DNA of 64,000 nucleotides from Lysinibacillus sphaericus. Lineage in GTDB: Bacteria; Bacillota; Bacilli; Bacillales_A; Planococcaceae. Made by a program: the position numbers and the translations under genes. Below are positions 62,903 through 64,000 of this stretch, in pieces (the stretch's first letter is position 1; each line of letters opens with the position of its first letter). The notes below the pieces were generated by a model. The model worked only from the letters and a program-made list of their open reading frames with translations. It was not told the DNA's origin and ran no database searches. The stretch lies in contig NZ_SADV01000007.1 of the NCBI RefSeq assembly GCF_006864135.1, forward strand, positions 62,001 through 126,000. The letters run 5' to 3'.

Positions 62903-63895
62903 TTAAACCTGTAAAAGCTTCAATATATCTTTCCCAATCTGCCCAGGGTTTGTCGCCAATATAGGAGAGCGATAATTTGATAACACAACGACGCCTGTTT
63001 GTTGTGCTTTATCAAAACCTAGATAACTAGAGAAAGCTTTCGTCGAACCGTTATGCCAAATGATATTGTCCTCAAGAAGCCATCCTAGACCAATACCCAT
63101 ATGTTCCGAAAAGGTTTCAGTAGCTTGATGTGATAATGAATAACCTAAATTCTCATCACTTAAATGTACTTTCATAAATTTTAAAAGATCATTGACAGTT
63201 GAACGGACTGCCCCTGCCGCCATAAAGTCATTCATTTGGAGCGGAGGCTTCTTATGTCCAAGAATCGTGTAGCCTTGCAATACTGCCTCTGCTTGATCAG
63301 AAGGGATAGAAATAAATGTATTTGGCATATTTAAAGGATCTGTTAATCTTTGTTTAATAGCTGTTTCATAATCAGTGTGAAGTGTATTGGCTAAAATATA
63401 TCCTAAAAGCCCCATTCCTACATTAGAATATCTAAATTTAACTTTAGGCTCTTCTGTGTGCGTTTTAAAATAATTTATAGTCTCTTCCAGTGAATATTGG
63501 CAAAAGGGATCACGAGGTGTTTGTGCGTCAAAAAGATTGTAAATGTTCTTCAGCACACCTATTCCTGGTAGTCCAGAAGTATGGTTTGCTAAATGTTTGA
63601 GTGTGACAGGGTGATTATCGGGAATATCAGAAAAGTATTTGCCAATAGAGTCTTCTACATGGATTTTTCCTTCCTGAATCATTTCCCCTAATATGGATGT
63701 AGTAAAAACTTTAGAAATCGACCCAACTTCATATATATAAGGCTTTTCTTCCAGCATAAATTTCGAACCACCGAAAGTAAAAGTAGCTTCTTGGTCTTGA
63801 GAAATGATACCGATAGATAAAGCAACATTTGGACGGGTTTTTATATAGGGATAAGCAATTTTAAATATGTCCTTTTTTAAATCGTGTAAATCCAC
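62903..63895 (-). CDS. Class C beta-lactamase-related serine hydrolase
   Basis: The 330-residue protein of the AmpC/penicillin-binding-like hydrolase family has SxxK at Ser59-Lys62 (VGSISKVF), YSN at 156-158, and HNG at 281-283 in place of KTG. No signal peptide is present, so it is probably cytoplasmic and acts on a small ester or peptide, not necessarily a beta-lactam. It starts with GTG 63895, seven bases after GGAGG on the minus strand and 13 bases after the stop of the preceding partial gene. It is likely in an operon with that gene. Confidence 0.85.
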   Translation of the reverse strand: MDLHDLKKDIFKIAYPYIKTRPNVALSIGIISQDQEATFTFGGSKFMLEEKPYIYEVGSISKVFTTSILGEMIQEGKIHVEDSIGKYFSDIPDNHPVTLKHLANHTSGLPGIGVLKNIYNLFDAQTPRDPFCQYSLEETINYFKTHTEEPKVKFRYSNVGMGLLGYILANTLHTDYETAIKQRLTDPLNMPNTFISIPSDQAEAVLQGYTILGHKKPPLQMNDFMAAGAVRSTVNDLLKFMKVHLSDENLGYSLSHQATETFSEHMGIGLGWLLEDNIIWHNGSTKAFSSYLGFDKAQQTGVVVLSNYRSPILATNPGQIGKDILKLLQV

Positions 63896-63908
63896 AATAA
63901 TACCTCCA

Positions 63909-64000
63909 TTAAGAACGTTTATTTTTTTCCTGCTCTTCTGAAATAATAAAACGTAATTTCAAAAGTATGTCTTTTAATTGTAACAAGTCCTCTCTATTGA
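63909..64000 (-). CDS. C-terminal end of an unidentified gene (runs off the window)
   Basis: The last 30 codons read NREDLLQLKDILLKLRFIIS and then EEQEKNKRS before TAA. This is a charged helix with no family signature. The gene begins beyond base 64000. It stops just upstream of the serine hydrolase start, so the two are probably co-transcribed. Confidence 0.6.
   Translation of the reverse strand, partial: NREDLLQLKDILLKLRFIISEEQEKNKRS

Noticed and set aside
62006..64000. Possible biosynthetic gene cluster around the PPTase
   Set aside because: No synthetase, carrier protein or transporter genes are visible. The neighbours are a serine hydrolase and a broken AraC fragment.

Overview
The window looks like about 64 kb of chromosome from a spore-forming, low-GC Bacillales bacterium, most likely Lysinibacillus or a close relative. 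Three things suggest this. Gene order largely follows the Bacillus subtilis ytwP(ezrA)-to-ysdC region. An alpha/beta-type spore protein (SASP) is present. The AT-rich intergenic gaps are filled with several families of GC-richer repeats. The genus call is an inference from protein character and synteny, not from a database search.

Layout. 1-5.6 kb: ezrA (5' end outside the window), a GNAT acetyltransferase, cysteine desulfurase nifZ with thiI, and the SASP gene. 5.7-8.2 kb: thiMDE on the minus strand behind a TPP riboswitch. 8.3-20.6 kb: acyl-CoA synthetase, sppA, an RDD protein, tpx, a ytxK-like methyltransferase, a universal stress protein, ald, an M24 peptidase, ytkL, ytoI and ytpI. 20.6-30.5 kb: nrnA, dnaE, a GntR/FadR-type regulator, accD-accA, pfkA-pyk. 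31-36.3 kb: fxsA, ytvI, citZ-icd and mdh. 37.3-48.5 kb: a MaoC-like protein, phoPR, lrgAB, hflKC, a small membrane protein, polA and mutM. 48.5-60.7 kb: coaE, gapB, nrdR-dnaB-dnaI, thrS behind a T-box, infC-rpmI-rplT behind an L20-type leader, a DUF1294 protein, ysdB, a dUTPase-like protein and an M42 aminopeptidase. 61-64 kb is accessory and decaying: a lipoprotein, a duplicated 3' scrap of the M42 gene, an Sfp-type phosphopantetheinyl transferase with no standard start codon, a frameshifted AraC scrap and a serine beta-lactamase-like protein.

How the genes work together. Most of the window is housekeeping. It covers lower glycolysis and its gluconeogenic counterpart (pfkA, pyk, gapB), TCA entry (citZ, icd, mdh), malonyl-CoA supply (accDA), thiamine synthesis and sulfur transfer (nifZ, thiI, thiMDE), replication and repair (dnaE, polA, mutM, nrdR, dnaB, dnaI) and translation (thrS, infC, rpmI, rplT). 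Control signals can be read directly: a TPP riboswitch, a T-box, an L20 leader, a SigW promoter (ysdB), a SigG promoter (SASP), a CcpN-type box (gapB), cre-like sites (citZ, pfkA) and a GntR-type palindrome.

The unusual content is between the genes. Three dispersed repeat families occur: A (about 150-340 bp, about 10 copies, MITE-like), B (about 180-350 bp, 3 copies) and C (about 70-130 bp, 3 copies). A short module with the core GAAAGCGAAGCGWCAG is embedded in all three families, in one terminator loop and in one promoter region. It has twice expanded into tandem arrays. I saw no prophage, CRISPR array, rRNA or tRNA gene, or transposase gene.
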